From NCBI RefSeq assembly GCF_030247195.1, contig NC_080670.1, forward strand, positions 158,174,580 through 158,238,579: a stretch of DNA of 64,000 bases. Reading direction: 5' to 3'. The DNA is from Topomyia yanbarensis. Lineage: Eukaryota > Arthropoda > Insecta > Diptera > Culicidae. Positions within the stretch are counted from its first letter, which is position 1, and each line of letters begins with the position of its first letter. Shown piece after piece: positions 33,906-45,175 of this stretch. A program made the translations under genes and the position numbers. Under the pieces are notes generated by a model. The model was not told the origin of the DNA. It worked only from the letters and a program-made list of their open reading frames with translations, and searched no databases.

Positions 33906-34963
33906 GTAAGGCCGCTTACAGAGTGCCAGTGAGAAGCTGAGCAGGGGCTGGTACTGACAGTCCGATGCGAACCGGAACCCGCAAACGGAAATTTTCCGTA
34001 GATAAGTAGTATGCGGTTTTACTGATGACTCCGCTTTTAGCCTTTTTGAGCTTCACTGTCTTTAGTGTGTATGATTGTTCAATTGAAATGACAAGTTTTA
34101 TAAACTCTTTGTTCGTTAAATTGTATGTGTTTTATTTGACAAAGCATATCGTCGCGGTTGTGCTATCTTATGACAAACACCATTTTGGGGTAAACTGAGT
34201 TACATATGCCGCATTACTCGCCTAACGAATCTCTACAAGATGGCGTTTCCAGAATTTTGAAATTTTGCATGGTTACTGAAATATAGCGAGAAAAGTGATT
34301 AGAAATTATGAGTTTTTTGCTTCAAATCAATATATCTTGGGATTGGCTCAAGTTCTAATGAAGTTTTAGTTGCTTTTATGTGTAAAAATGTCTTGGGAAC
34401 GCAATGGCATAATAATTTTAAAAACAAAAATACATGTATTGGGAGAAAAACGCAGTTTTAGCTTTAAACTGGAAATATTGCCTATTTGGCAACACTGTAA
34501 CCAAAAATAACTATTTTTATCTAGATTCCCTGACTCATTTCCTTAAAAATGCATTTAACCGATTGTTTATAGACCAAATGAAACCAAAGATATGAATAAA
34601 AGTGAATAATTGATGCATTATTTGTATGGAAAATTTTCCATGAACGATTATGACACGTCATGCAATTTTTTTCATTATTGCACAACTATGACACGTGTGA
34701 GAGCAACTTTTGTTTACATTTTTAGTGAAAACTCGCAACATAGTCAACCGATCTTCGTAATATTTGAGAGATTAATACAGAATAGGTAGAAGAATCAGTT
34801 CTCTTCTCTGAATTGTTTCTACCATTTATAAGTTTCATGATATTCAATCTCAAACTTTAAAAATCGTTTTTCTCGAATTGTGCAAAATGGCGCTTGTCAT
34901 TAGATAGCACAACAGCGACAATATGTGTCTACAATACGTAAAAAATAATAATGTAAACAAACA
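33906..34963. other. No gene recognised
   Basis: AT-rich with a few dispersed-repeat-like phrases, and no open frame of note. Confidence 0.4.
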
Positions 34964-35314
34964 TCAACAGTTGTTACGGCATTTAATTAGCAAGGGACTG
35001 GAAGGTGAAGTCAAGGGACTGGAAGGTGAGTCGGTTCCGACAGCATGAAGTAACAAGTTACTTTACGCTTGTCCGGACATGCCGTAGACTCAGGTGATTC
35101 GCATTTCTAATGCCAAAAGACCCTGACTCCTACGGTAGCAGACAAAAAGTTAAGTCGCCGGTGAGCTCTAAGCTTGCATATATGATCCTTCCACGCTTTT
35201 CTAAACTTTCTCCCTTCAACTCCTTGCTCTCCCTTGAGTACTATGGCTCTAAATATTGAAAAATATACTTCACCTTCCAGTCCCTTGCTAATTAAATGCC
35301 GTAACAACTGTTGA
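34964..35314. mobile_element. Fold-back/MITE-like element with perfect 48-bp inverted arms
   Basis: 34964-35011 and 35267-35314 are exact reverse complements over 48 bases (arm start TCAACAGTTGTTACGGCATT). They enclose 255 bases with no open frame of note. Next to the left arm a 20-bp piece of it (CAAGGGACTGGAAGGTGA) is repeated directly at 35012. No clear target duplication is visible at the edges. Perfect arms imply a recent origin or conversion. Confidence 0.8.
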
Positions 35315-37955
35315 CAAATTGACTCAATAGGTTGTTAACAAAAATGGTTAACAAAAAATGGTAAAAATAAACAAATATTGTTAAATATTCGTTGGATCTC
35401 TTGCGCGCAACTTTTTATTCGGAGATTTTTTCGTTGGAGCAAAATATTTGTCTGCTCGCGTACTACGAAATGTAGGAGTTGGGCTCACCTGAGTTGGACA
35501 CGCATAGATATCAAAAGAAATCCATTATAAACCGTTTAGCACTGCATTTTATATCAAGTCGTAATATTCAACCTTACTACGAATAAAATCCAACATCCAA
35601 TTTCCTACCGTATAACGACTATCCTTAGGAATAATTCTATTATTCGAAATGTTACTGACCAGAGGGTCCCCTACCGTCTTGCGTGAAATCGTCCTATCCA
35701 CGACACCAGCCAGTACCGCAATGAGCCACAAATCAACTCAACGAGCTCACATTCAACCTGACCGTCTGAACACGCTTTAATCTCGTTAATCCGAATTTTA
35801 CAACCCGTTGAGTCCCACGCATCTCTCGGACCTGCATCGACTGCAGCAGCAGCAGCAGCAGCACCAGCAAACCAGCCGCTCAGTAACAACAGGTGGTCTT
35901 CGTTATGGGCAGTAGCGCGCAGAATTCGTCCTCTTTCATTCAACTTCCCGTCCTGTTCGGTCCTTTCCGGACCCATTCACCGCGTAGCTTGAGCACGGGC
36001 CGATCGAAGCTCCAAACTCGCAGTCGTCGACAGCAGTTTGTGTACGCAAGTGATATCGGACTTGTAATTATTATTATTTTTATTATCATCGCTGCAATAA
36101 CGATAATAATTATACGCTGGGTACAGCAGCCTGATACAACGACCGCAGCCAAGCCGCGTGGTGGCTGTCGGTCAACGAGAAGCTGGCACGTTTCGCACGG
36201 AAGAAGAAACGTGTATGCGGTAATTTTGCCACCTAACTATAATGGTCGGGGATGATTTCTGACGCTCTCGGTGGAATTTGGAGCGTCACCCTCTGGGAGG
36301 TGGCCGTGGTGACAGCCGTAAGAAGTTGCAGTCGCCGCGGGATGATTTTTGTGTTGGAGAGCAATCCCGTTGGAATGTAGTTCCATGACAGATCTAGTGT
36401 AATGAATGGGCAGCTGAAACTATCGTCAACTTTTCACATAAACCCACGCATTCCGTTTCAATCAGGAACATGTTTGCTTACGGGTAATAAAAGCTTGAGG
36501 TAATCGAGTCGTGTTTTAATGCTATTTATAAATGAATCTAATTAAGTTATTATCGAGCACAACGAAAAATAAATATTGATTGAATTTTTGTGCTTAATGT
36601 TTAATCCTAGGGTGGCAATCGAAATCAAACTACACATAATCGTTGAATTCTTTATGAATACTTTAAAATCTGTATCACAGAAGAAATTTTATTTATACTA
36701 GCTGAGCAGGTCTGTTATTAACAAATGTGGCTTGAATTTTTGTGCTAAATCTTCAATCCTGAGGTGGCATTTGAGGTCATACGCTGAATTTTTCAATGAA
36801 AAATGTCTGGCGTAAAAAATGACTTATTCTGTCTGAGCAGTCTACTATTATAATTATTTCTCGAGGTCAATTTGTAAAATTAAAGGAATAAATCATTATT
36901 GAAATTGATGGCGTAGTGGATTTTTTAAACATATTGTATAATACGCCTGCTTGAAAACGAAGGAACCGATCTGTGAAGCTACATCGGGACTAGTTTATAG
37001 ATAAACTTTTTAATAGAAGGTGAGAGTAGATCATACATCTGCAGTTTGAAATGTACTCAAAACAGATATCTCTTGCTTTTATTGAATTCTACTTCGACTT
37101 GGTATAAATAAAACGAAGCGTCGGCGAACGTGACTAAACACTTTGCAAAGAGCTATAACGCGTTGGTAAACGCTTCACTTTTCGCGTAAGGTTTTGATTC
37201 GCCTATAATTTCATTGAGACTTTGGAATTGCTCCCTCCTCGGGAAAAGTGCAACTTTTCATTAAAAAGTATATTGAACCACTTCAAACGTCGATCCAACA
37301 TTTTAATTCAAGTTCCGAAATATTTTGAGCAAAATAATCAAATATTTTGGACTACACATATGAAAAATCCGACAGGTATCGAACTGTAGCGACAAATAGG
37401 ATACGGGGCCCAAAAATCACGCAAACGAACTGTTCAGGATGGAGAAGAAGAAGCTGATTCGGGCAAAAAAATTATCCTGCAAGCGATCTGTGAATGTGGT
37501 AAACTGTTTGATCTCTTCGTCACATCAAAGACCGTCAACGGATAAAACCTTTAAAAATAACTTCTACTCTTTGGGATCTAACGGATAAATGGCACTGTTA
37601 TGGCTGGTTTAGTATTTGCTACTATGCTCGAACCGTCGTAGACTGATACGGAACCTATAATGTTATTTTTATGTCAACCCTTCAAATATTCCGGAACAGT
37701 TCTTTATGATTTTATTGAATTATGGAGAATTTACAATCAGGCTTAACAAAAGCAAAACACTCACGAGGTGTTGAAGATAAGATAATTTGCAATTGAAATT
37801 TCAGTTAACTTTTGATAAATTCAAAACCTCAACTTATGGACAAGCGAGAAATGCAAATAGTAGCCACAATGACGTACAATCAACGTGTTTTATATTCCAT
37901 CTGTTATACATGACAGTCGGTGAAATGCAGGGTGCTGTTAGTAACGGGTGTTCAA
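35315..37955. other. No gene recognised; simple repeats
   Basis: 35.3-35.7 kb is AT-rich. 35.7-36.3 kb is more GC-rich, with (CAG)n at 35843-35863 and an ATT/ATA-rich patch at 36067-36110. A 120-codon frame at 35893 has no domain. 36.4-37.9 kb is AT-rich and includes a diverged tandem duplication at 36581-36850. Confidence 0.4.
36581..36850. repeat. Diverged tandem duplication, period about 152 bp
   Basis: TGAATTTTTGTGCTTAATG...AATCCTAGGGTGGCA...CTGAGCAGGTCTGTTATTA (36581-36720) is followed by a shorter relative, TGAATTTTTGTGCTAAATC...AATCCTGAGGTGGCA...CTGAGCAGTCTACTATTA (36733-36850). Confidence 0.6.
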
Positions 37956-38107
37956 AAGATAGGTGGGTAATGCCTGCGACATAACCGGAGAGATGTAGAA
38001 TACATAAGGAACACGTTCTTCAAATATGTTGATACTCATTGGAATTTTCGGACAAAAGGTGATGTGGGCGAGGAATATTTCAAATTATTCTTTACAAAAA
38101 TGATGGT

Positions 38108-38123
38108 GGTCCTGAAAAGGACC
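38108..38123 (-). promoter_or_regulatory. Histone mRNA 3' stem-loop (copy D)
   Basis: The minus strand reads GGTCCTTTTCAGGACC: a 6-bp stem closed by the UUUC loop, followed by ACCATCA. This is the canonical replication-dependent histone 3'-end element bound by stem-loop binding protein. It lies directly after a decayed H3 C-terminus. Confidence 0.85.
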
Positions 38124-39771
38124 GTTTTTGTTGGCGTTGTTGGCCTTGGTGAGGGAGATGGCTAACGATGAAATGAATTGTTAGCATGAGTCAGGCCCGA
38201 TGAGAGGGGGGGTCAGCCGGGGCAATTGCCCTGGGGCCCGGGTCGCGTTTGGGGGCCCGAATTTTTATCCGAAAGATGGGTGAAAACGTCTGGTATTCAT
38301 AGAAGAGCAAGAAAAATAAGAATTGTAATTTCTTTGTAATTATTCACCCTATTAAATTGTCATATGATGAAAGCGGAGAAAAATTTGAAAGACATTTTAA
38401 TCTAATAACTTGAGAATTCGAAATTGTGGATACCAGAGCTTTATTTTATATTTAACTTTTTTCCTTTTTTATTTCGACTATGTTAGTCACATTTTCTTTT
38501 TACATTTTAACGACATTCAATTAGCTAGAGATTACTGGGTAGGGAAATTTATGAAAATTAGGGCCACAGTACTCAAGTGAGAGCAAGGATGTGAAGTAAA
38601 CAGATCGGAAAACTAGAAGTGGCAGGGTCATTAGAACAGGCTTAATATCGTACGGGCTTAATCTTTGTCTTCTGTTAATGAGGGTCGAGCTTAGGCAGTA
38701 TAACTACGAATCACCCGAGTTCACTAACATGTGTCCTGGTATCGATAGACGTGTCCATCTTTACCGTGACAACCGACGATATATTTAACATTTGTTAAAA
38801 CAAACGTTCTTAGAGGAGTTGTCTACTTTATGTACTAGGTCAACAAAACCGAGTTTTTTGTTTGAATTGGCAGAATACTTTACAAAACGTTCAGAAGCCA
38901 ATTCAATGTATTTTCGAAGAGAACAGCGCCAAACAGAAATGCAAGCACACGGACGTATCCGTCCTCTTCTGCGTTCGTTTCTTTACTGGTGGAACCGGTT
39001 GTTGGATTGCAGACACTGGGAGTATTTTATTGAGTGAATATTTGTTTCTGTAAGATCCACAAATCTTGGTTTTGAAGCTTTTTGTGGTTTGGCATAAGAT
39101 AACGATGTGCTGTTAGCGGTTATAGTAGGCGGACTTTTCTTAGCTACTTCTGTACAATGTTTTAGGTGGTGCAGTGTTTTTTGGAGAATTTGCGCATAGG
39201 AATCTGCCCTGGGTGCATAACCGGTGTTGTCTGATGAGATGTTCCATGTTCGGTTAATATGCATAAAATGGTTTTGTAAAAAGGAATTAGTTTGTTCACA
39301 AGCATTATCACCACAGGAAAAGGATTAGAATTACCCTGGAAAATGTTCCTCAATGTTATTAAATCCATTTCTCCGTACCTTGATATAAACTTTTTTTTAT
39401 CGCCATGTCAGGAGTGGGCAGAGATAAATCGTGTAAGCGCACCTGTTTAGAGCCGTTGTCTATATATACGGGGATGCTTTAGTTAACGTTGCCGCATGCG
39501 TTGGCGTGTTGTATGTTGTTTCGCGTAACGAATGACTGTGATTAATGTTTTATATGGTGCAATTGTAGGATATTAGCTCCTGCCACATTGAGCACCTTTT
39601 TCACTTTTAGTAATTGTTTCACTTCTCGAATAGCTGGTCTCAAAGAACATTTCCAAAAAAACAATAGCAACACAATTTATCCACAGTGGGGCTAGTTTTT
39701 GCAGGGGATCTATGGCGGAACGATTTTAGCTTGGACTCCGGGAGGGATGAGAAGGTAGACTGACCTTAATT

Positions 39772-39809
39772 AGGAATCAGAATATATTGGCTCAAATGGC
39801 ACGTTCCCC
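39772..39809 (-). mobile_element. LOA-group 3'-end scrap
   Basis: The minus strand reads GGGGAACGTGCCATTTGAGC and ends CTGATTCCT, matching the last 38 bases of the 3' UTR of the LOA-group element (22331-22368) with a few mismatches. It is the shortest sort of 5'-truncated insert, sitting inside the hAT-like element. Confidence 0.6.
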
Positions 39810-40243
39810 GTACATAATCGGGGATTTGTGATCTTAATTAACCGGTAATTGAAATAAATTTTTATTTGTATATTTGTATTTTTATAGCACGTTAAAATAA
39901 TTTTTCGCCAACAATGCTTTGTGTTAAGATGGAACACTAATTTTGGGTGTCGCTAGAGATGTTTGTGATATCCATAAGAAGCCAATTGCTATGTGCCAAA
40001 TAAGGAAATCAAATCAGTTCAATTCAGTCACCAGTACTAGCAGTCGTTTGCCCGCTGTACTCGCAGTTGTTTTATTTCCGTTTAATTCCTTATTACTGCA
40101 TTCTGTGTCATTTTTTGTCTATTACTGCATATTCCAACAGCGTATTAAAACCGACTTCTACATTAAAACGTCACATTCCTTTCCAAAAAAACCTTCATAA
40201 AAGCTATGATTAGAAAATTTTCTCGGTTGTTCTATATTTTTAA

Positions 40244-41231
40244 TCCTACAACGGTTTTGTGGGGTACATTTGTACCCCAGAGCTATTTGCAATCCCTGTT
40301 ATTCCGTTACGGTTTATTTTAACTGCAAGCAAACTTTATCATAAATCAATTTGATTATTAAACTTCCATTAAAGCTGGTGCAACCTATTTGTTTCACTTA
40401 AATAACCTAACAGTGCCTGCTTAAAATTTGTCTGGGGTACAAATGTACCCCACAAAACCGTTTACGTTAGTGTTTTATCATGTGTATATAATTCGGAAAA
40501 TTTATTATATCTTTTTTATAAGCAAAATATCGATACATAGTAACTTGCGTGAAATTGTATAGGCTTCAACACTGCTGAACAATTAAATCTGTTATTTGAT
40601 TTAATAATGCTACTATAGCAAAGTAACTAGAAAAGGCGCTTGGATCGTAATCGTATTTTTTGGTTTTGATGTCAAAATATGATTTGTATATAATATGTAC
40701 TACGCACAACTCAATTCCTCATCTTCTGTAGCCCAAGTTCTGGAACGTACAATGCACTGGTCTGTTCCTTCATCGCCTATTTTAACTTCGTTACTGCATA
40801 TTGCTGTATATTTACTATTTGTATTGTATTTGTATTTGGTGTTCAAACAAGCATCGGAATAAATGCACTTTTTGGTCGGTTTTTGAATTATTTACTATTT
40901 GTTCAAAAGGAAATTTAATAATATTTACAACGCCGTATAGATAGTAAAAATCGGTTAGAAGCTTCCGAAGTTATAGCAATATTAAGGTTAAAAAGGGATG
41001 TTGACGTATTTTTAGGGCAAATTGTATAAAAATGAAAATGTGCATAAAAAATTTGCAAAGCACGATTATTTTTGAAAAGGCTGCTTTGATTGGCTTATTT
41101 TTGAATAAAACTATCTAATTTAATTATAAATTCAATAAAAACTAGGCATATTAGAGCGGTTTTAATTCTGGGGTACGAATGTACCCACAAAACCGTTTAC
41201 GTATAGAAAAAGTTACGAAACCGTTGTAGGG
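40244..41231. mobile_element. piggyBac-type nonautonomous element (TTAA target)
   Basis: The element is flanked on both sides by TTAA (40240-40243 and 41232-41235). Its ends are inverted: TCCTACAACGGTTTTG on the left and CCCTACAACGGTTTCG inward from the right. TTAA duplication with CCY-type ends is the piggyBac hallmark. Both ends carry a second motif, TTTTGTGG(G)GTAC.TT(C)GTACCCC, which recurs internally at 40434-40462 with a palindromic core GGGGTAC...GTACCCC. There is no transposase reading frame, so it depends on a helper. Confidence 0.8.
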
Positions 41232-41365
41232 TTAAACGAGAATTACGAGCTGAATTTGCTACCTTATTCTTGCTAACAACAAAAGCTAAAAACTGCTCCA
41301 CCGCTACCAACAGATAAATCTACCCGTGTATCATTTTGTCTAAACCACAGAAGCAAAATATCGTA

Positions 41366-42236
41366 GGGGAGCCCGGGGCTAGTTGGCGGTTGAGGTAAGT
41401 TGGCGGAATCCCTTTTTCTCTGTTTCAATTAGACATATAGCGCTGGCTCTTCTTGTGTACCTCAAGTTAGGTAAAACCCGTTATCCAATGTGTTTTTGTT
41501 GCAAAACGATTTGTTTGGTGGAAGTTGTGGGTGATATTGTGTTTTCGAGTATACCACGTAAATGTTCTAAATTTTAAATGTTTTGCGTTATTTAGAGTGA
41601 TTTTAAATCTATTTCCCGAATGATTATATTTTTCGATAGCGCGTGAAAAGAGCATCCGTATAGATATTACATCTATCCACAAACAAAAGTAATTTTTTAA
41701 ATAATTTTTAATAAAATATGCGGTTGAGGCAAGTTGGCGGTGCTGCACGTGGGATAAGTTGGCGGTACTATTTACAGTGCAATAAAATCATGAAATATTT
41801 TTATTTCTGGAATTCACTCCAAAGTAAGAAAATCTTTTTCTTGTGTATCTCGCCAATGTAGGAGACATTTATTCCGGCCAATTCCATAAAAAATTTCGAA
41901 AATTTTCTTTTGTATAAGGAGTACGCGTCAAAGTTAAAATTGCGGGGTATTGAAACTGAAATATAATAGCAAATGTCGGTTAATATACAGTTTTCTCGAA
42001 AAGACATTCAGCACGTTCCAAAAGGACCCTTGAAGTAATTGAATCTCCATTTGATTGCTTAGTTTTTGGCGTATGCTCACACACCGCAACCTTACCCCGG
42101 GGCCGGGGTAAGTTAGCGGGTTTTCCGCGTCACATATTTTTGTCTCTAAAAATGGAGACAATGCATCAAACACTTTAAAAAAATCGGCGATAAAAATTGA
42201 AACCAAAAAACCCCGCCAACTAGCCCCAGTCTCCCC
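41366..42236. mobile_element. TA-flanked inverted-repeat element with subterminal AAGTTGGCGG repeats
   Basis: The left end GGGGAGCCCGGGGCTAGTTG and the inward-read right end GGGGAGACTGGGGCTAGTTG match at 18 of 20 bases and continue GCGG. TA flanks both sides (41364-41365, 42237-42238). Inside, (T)AAGTTGGCGG or a close variant occurs at about 41395, 41727 and 41755, and a variant GGGGTAAGTTAGCGGG at about 42107. Repeated subterminal motifs are usual transposase-binding arrays. There is no transposase frame, and the superfamily is undetermined (TA target suggests Tc1/mariner or a related group). Confidence 0.75.
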
Positions 42237-43212
42237 TACTTCAACCTACTGTGTCGAACGTGAATAAAAATGAATGACGATCAAAGCGGAAAATGGCCGT
42301 ACTGTGGTCAAACTGTATTCCTGTTTACTTTTCGAGGTGTCCCTTAAAATCACCTGTTGGAGTAGTTAAAAATATCAAATTTGCAAATGGAGGTAAAGAT
42401 GATCAATGTCTATACCTTACAATTTCATAGTTGGACATAGTGTACTGATTATTTTTCAGACTAATAATCAAGTAGAAGCGTTTATTGCGCAAAATTAAAT
42501 ATATCATTGAATGTGGCAACATGAAGTCAGTACCTCTGTATATATAAAGGCGATGACACAAACATGGTGCGAATACACGGATTATCTCCATATACCTCTA
42601 ATAAGGTTATTAACCATTGTGTACATTTTTAACAGGGCAAAAGAGTACCCGGGAACCCGCTAATTGAAAAACTCGTAACCATAGCAATTTTAGCAACAGC
42701 AACATAGTTTGATATATGAATGAATATATACAAGTCCTCTAATCAAGATTCAAATAAGTAAGTTGAGAAGGGCCCGTCAGTAACACTAGCCTTGGGGCCC
42801 GCCGCCGCTCTCGACGGCCCTGAGCATGAGGAAGTCGCATAGTACTGGCCAATGGCAGAACAGATAATAATTGATTCCTGAAAATCAATTTTTCTTTATT
42901 CATGTAAATTATACATATTTACAAATCTAATAGAGGATTCCTGTTCATATTTCTGAATCATTAGTGCGAACATTGTGTAATTTGGTTAAGTACAATGAAA
43001 GTTACAAACTCGACCTTCTGTTCTTTCCGAAATATTGAAATGGGGTGTCTATATTAAACCGTTAGTCGTGGTTACAATAAAAAAAGATGGGTGGGTAATG
43101 TCTGTGACATAACCGGAGCGTCGTCATTTCAATTCGAGACGTTAATTTAAATCTAATAATATTCAACAGAATCACGTTTGAATGGGAAATTTTCAAATAT
43201 GGTAATAATGGT

Positions 43213-43228
43213 GGTTCTGAAAAGAACC
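43213..43228 (-). promoter_or_regulatory. Histone mRNA 3' stem-loop (copy A)
   Basis: The minus strand reads GGTTCTTTTCAGAACC, a perfect 6-bp stem with UUUC loop, followed by ACCATTATT. It lies 20-30 bases after the decayed H3-A C-terminus. Confidence 0.88.
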
Positions 43229-43239
43229 TTTGGAATCGG

Positions 43240-43418
43240 CGTTGGTGTTGATGGTGATGCGCTGGATCGTTGGATATATTTGGCATGATATTACGTGCCT
43301 GGCGAACTGTTTTGTAGCCTCGAATAAAACAACAAGACTGGCTTCTACGGGTACTATTACGGCTGAACTTTATAAGCTTAGCTCGACTTTGAAATCCTGC
43401 ACAATCTCACGAATCAGA
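43240..43418 (-). pseudogene. Histone H3 pseudogene A, C-terminal half
   Basis: The minus strand reads CLIREIVQDFKVELSL, a stop, SSAV, then EASLVVLFEATKQFARHV, then IMPN. This follows the histone H3 core from the alpha-2 region (LVREIAQDFK...SSAVMALQEAS) to the IMPKDIQLARR region. The last part is out of frame. The N-terminal half is absent: similarity begins at the QRLVRE position. It is followed by a well-formed histone stem-loop. H3 would pair with H4 in the nucleosome; this copy cannot. Confidence 0.85.
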
Positions 43419-43797
43419 CACTGGTAGGGTCATTTTGTTTGCTACTAGCACGGAGCTGAACAAAAAAATCATTTAATGCAGTTAGTTCACGGAGGCTGCC
43501 AAAAAGCTCGAATAGAAGCATGCGACTTCAACGTTTCTCTTAAACACATGCAATTGAAGCAACACTGATCACTAGAGGGATGGTGAGGGAACACGCACAT
43601 TCGTTTTGGTAATACTGATAATAACAGTAGAAAGGAATGGAAAAGCAGTGCACGAAACGAGCGAGAGCATAATTTAAATTTTTGTTCCGTGTGCAAGCTA
43701 CTTCTTTCCACACAACGTATTATGTTGCTTGTTGAAAATTTGTTACACATCTTAAAATGAAAGTTTCAGTTTAACTCTCACTAGACCACAATTGATT

Positions 43798-43813
43798 GGT
43801 CCTGAAAAGAACC
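43798..43813 (-). promoter_or_regulatory. Histone mRNA 3' stem-loop (copy B)
   Basis: The minus strand reads GGTTCTTTTCAGGACC: a 6-bp stem with one G-U pair and a UUUC loop, placed 18 bases after the H3-B stop. Confidence 0.88.
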
Positions 43814-43830
43814 GTTGCTTTTATTGTAAT

Positions 43831-44195
43831 TTACGCCCACTCCCAGCGGACACTGTGAGTCAGTTTGATTTCTTTTGCGAGAAAGTTACGTACTTGGCGC
43901 ACTATTTTGTATCCTCAAACAAACCGACTAAGTAGGCATCACTGGCTTCATTACGGCTGAGTTTTGTAAGCGTAGCTCGACTTTGAAGTAATACACAACC
44001 TTATGAACCAGACGCTGGAATATTAGCCAGCGGATTAGTTGCTCCGTTGCCCTTTAGTTGGGGCGAAATACTGGCATGGCGACAGTTCCTGATCGGTAGT
44101 TGGTTGCGATGGGCCATCAGTAGCTGGGGCACTTTTGCGGACCGTAATCATTGCCAACTGCTTTCCTCCGGAGGACTGGATGCTTGCTAGTGCTT
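43831..44195 (-). pseudogene. Histone H3 pseudogene B, near full length
   Basis: The N-terminal tail reads SSGGKQLAMITVRKSAPATD, close to the H3 tail [25 protein letters not shown] with a short deletion. TDQELSPCQYF follows in a shifted frame. The core continues QRLVHKVVYYFKVELRLQNS, then AVM, and ends R-W-E-W-A-stop (TAA 43831-43833), where H3 has R-G-E-R-A-stop. It covers 365 bases against 411 in a normal gene. The start codon position (44193-44195) reads AAG, not ATG. There are several frameshifts. A promoter-like segment lies upstream and a stem-loop downstream, so it arose by gene duplication, not by reverse transcription. Confidence 0.88.
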
Positions 44196-44744
44196 GAACG
44201 AATACGAATGATGAGAAAAACCGACCGACCAATATTCATATATGAAAACACGAGAAAGCACTACTATCGATCTCTCGCTCGTTTTCATGCCATTCCTGTG
44301 CCTTTCCTTTCCGTTCGGCTACCAATACTAGCATAACCAAAACGAATATTCTGTCTTTCCATCGCCTTCAATCTAGTGGCCAGTGCTAGCAAACTTGCAT
44401 GTTCAGTTTTTCAATAACAACATTCCAACAATATTTTCAAAGAATGTTGCAGATTTGAAAAGGAAGGGAAAGATTTTCACAAATTTAAATTCTTTTGTCT
44501 TATTTGTTAGCGCTGATACTGGCCATGGGATGGTGGGGGAACACCCACATTCGTTTTAGTTATGATGGTATTAGCAGCAGAAAGGAATGGAAAAGCAGTG
44601 CACGAAAACGAGCGAGAGAGGATAATTTAAATTCTCTTTCTTTCTTTCCACACATCGTATTTCTTATATAGCTTTCTGAAAATTATTTGTTATACTCCAT
44701 AAAATGTGAATTTCAGTTTAACTCTTATTAGAACACAATTAATT

Positions 44745-44760
44745 GGTCCTGTAAAGAACA
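44745..44760 (-). promoter_or_regulatory. Degenerate histone mRNA 3' stem-loop (copy C)
   Basis: The minus strand reads TGTTCTTTACAGGACC. The outer G is replaced by T and the loop is UUUA, so the element has decayed relative to copies A, B and D. It lies 28 bases after the H3-C stop. Confidence 0.75.
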
Positions 44761-44788
44761 GTTTATTGTTTTATTGCGGGAGCATTAT

Positions 44789-45175
44789 TCAGACGCACTC
44801 CCCGCAGACACGGTGAGCCAATTTAATGTATTTGGCCTGAAAGTTATGCGCTTGGCGCACTATTTTGCATCCTCGAAAAAACCGACCAAGTAGGCATCGT
44901 TGGCTTCTCGGGGCATCATTACCACTGAGCTTTGTAAGCGTAGCTCGACTTTGCAGTCCTGCACAATCTCACGACCCAGACGCTGGAACGATAGCCTACA
45001 GATTAGTTGCTCTGTTGCCCTTTAGTTGGGGCGAAATTCTTGCAGGGCGACAGTTCCTGATCGGGTTGCGATGAGTCACCGAATATTCATAGGAACAAAC
45101 ATGTAGTGGAACTTTTTCCGACCATCGTCATCGCCAACTGCTTTCCTTCGGTGGACTGGCTGCTTGCTAGTGCTT
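44789..45175 (-). pseudogene. Histone H3 pseudogene C, near full length
   Basis: The minus strand gives SGTVALQEF, a stop, then [52 protein letters not shown], a stop, CAKRITF and HRVCGE. This is clearly the H3 core (PGTVALREI...STELLIRKLPFQRLVREI...EAYLVGLFEDTN...AKRVT). The start position (45173-45175) reads AAG. About 30 bases in the tail region (45081-45110) are foreign filler found again at 45367-45396. The stop is TGA at 44789-44791. Confidence 0.9.

Larger units (their letters stand above)
38191..42822. mobile_element. hAT-like DNA transposon, nonautonomous or gutted, 4.6 kb
   Basis: The ends are inverted: (T)CAGGCCCGATGAGAG on the left and CAGGGCCGTCGAGAG read inward from the right. 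Both are followed by GC-rich sequence (CAATTGCCCTGGGGCC on the left). They are flanked by an exact 8-bp duplication AGCATGAG (38183-38190 and 42823-42830), as in hAT elements. The target is an H3 pseudogene. No transposase or zinc-finger domain was recognised inside. The element contains a TTAA-flanked element (40244-41231), a TA-flanked element (41366-42236) and a LOA 3' scrap (39772-39809). Confidence 0.75.
38124..42865 (-). pseudogene. Histone H3 pseudogene D, C-terminal remnant split by a hAT-like element
   Basis: Minus-strand sequence upstream of the stem-loop (38190-38124) aligns base-for-base in places with the H3-A C-terminus. Across the 4.6-kb insertion, the minus strand at 42865-42831 reads TGCCATTGGCCAG...GCGACTTCCTCATGC. 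This corresponds to the codons for C-A-I-H-A-K-R-V-T-I-M-P of histone H3. Only the last third of H3 remains and it has no open frame. The assignment depends on position before a histone stem-loop and on similarity to copies A-C. Confidence 0.6.

Noticed and set aside
43240..45175. Processed (retro-copied) histone pseudogenes
   Set aside because: The copies retain upstream promoter sequence and downstream spacer in a tandem array, which indicates DNA-level duplication.
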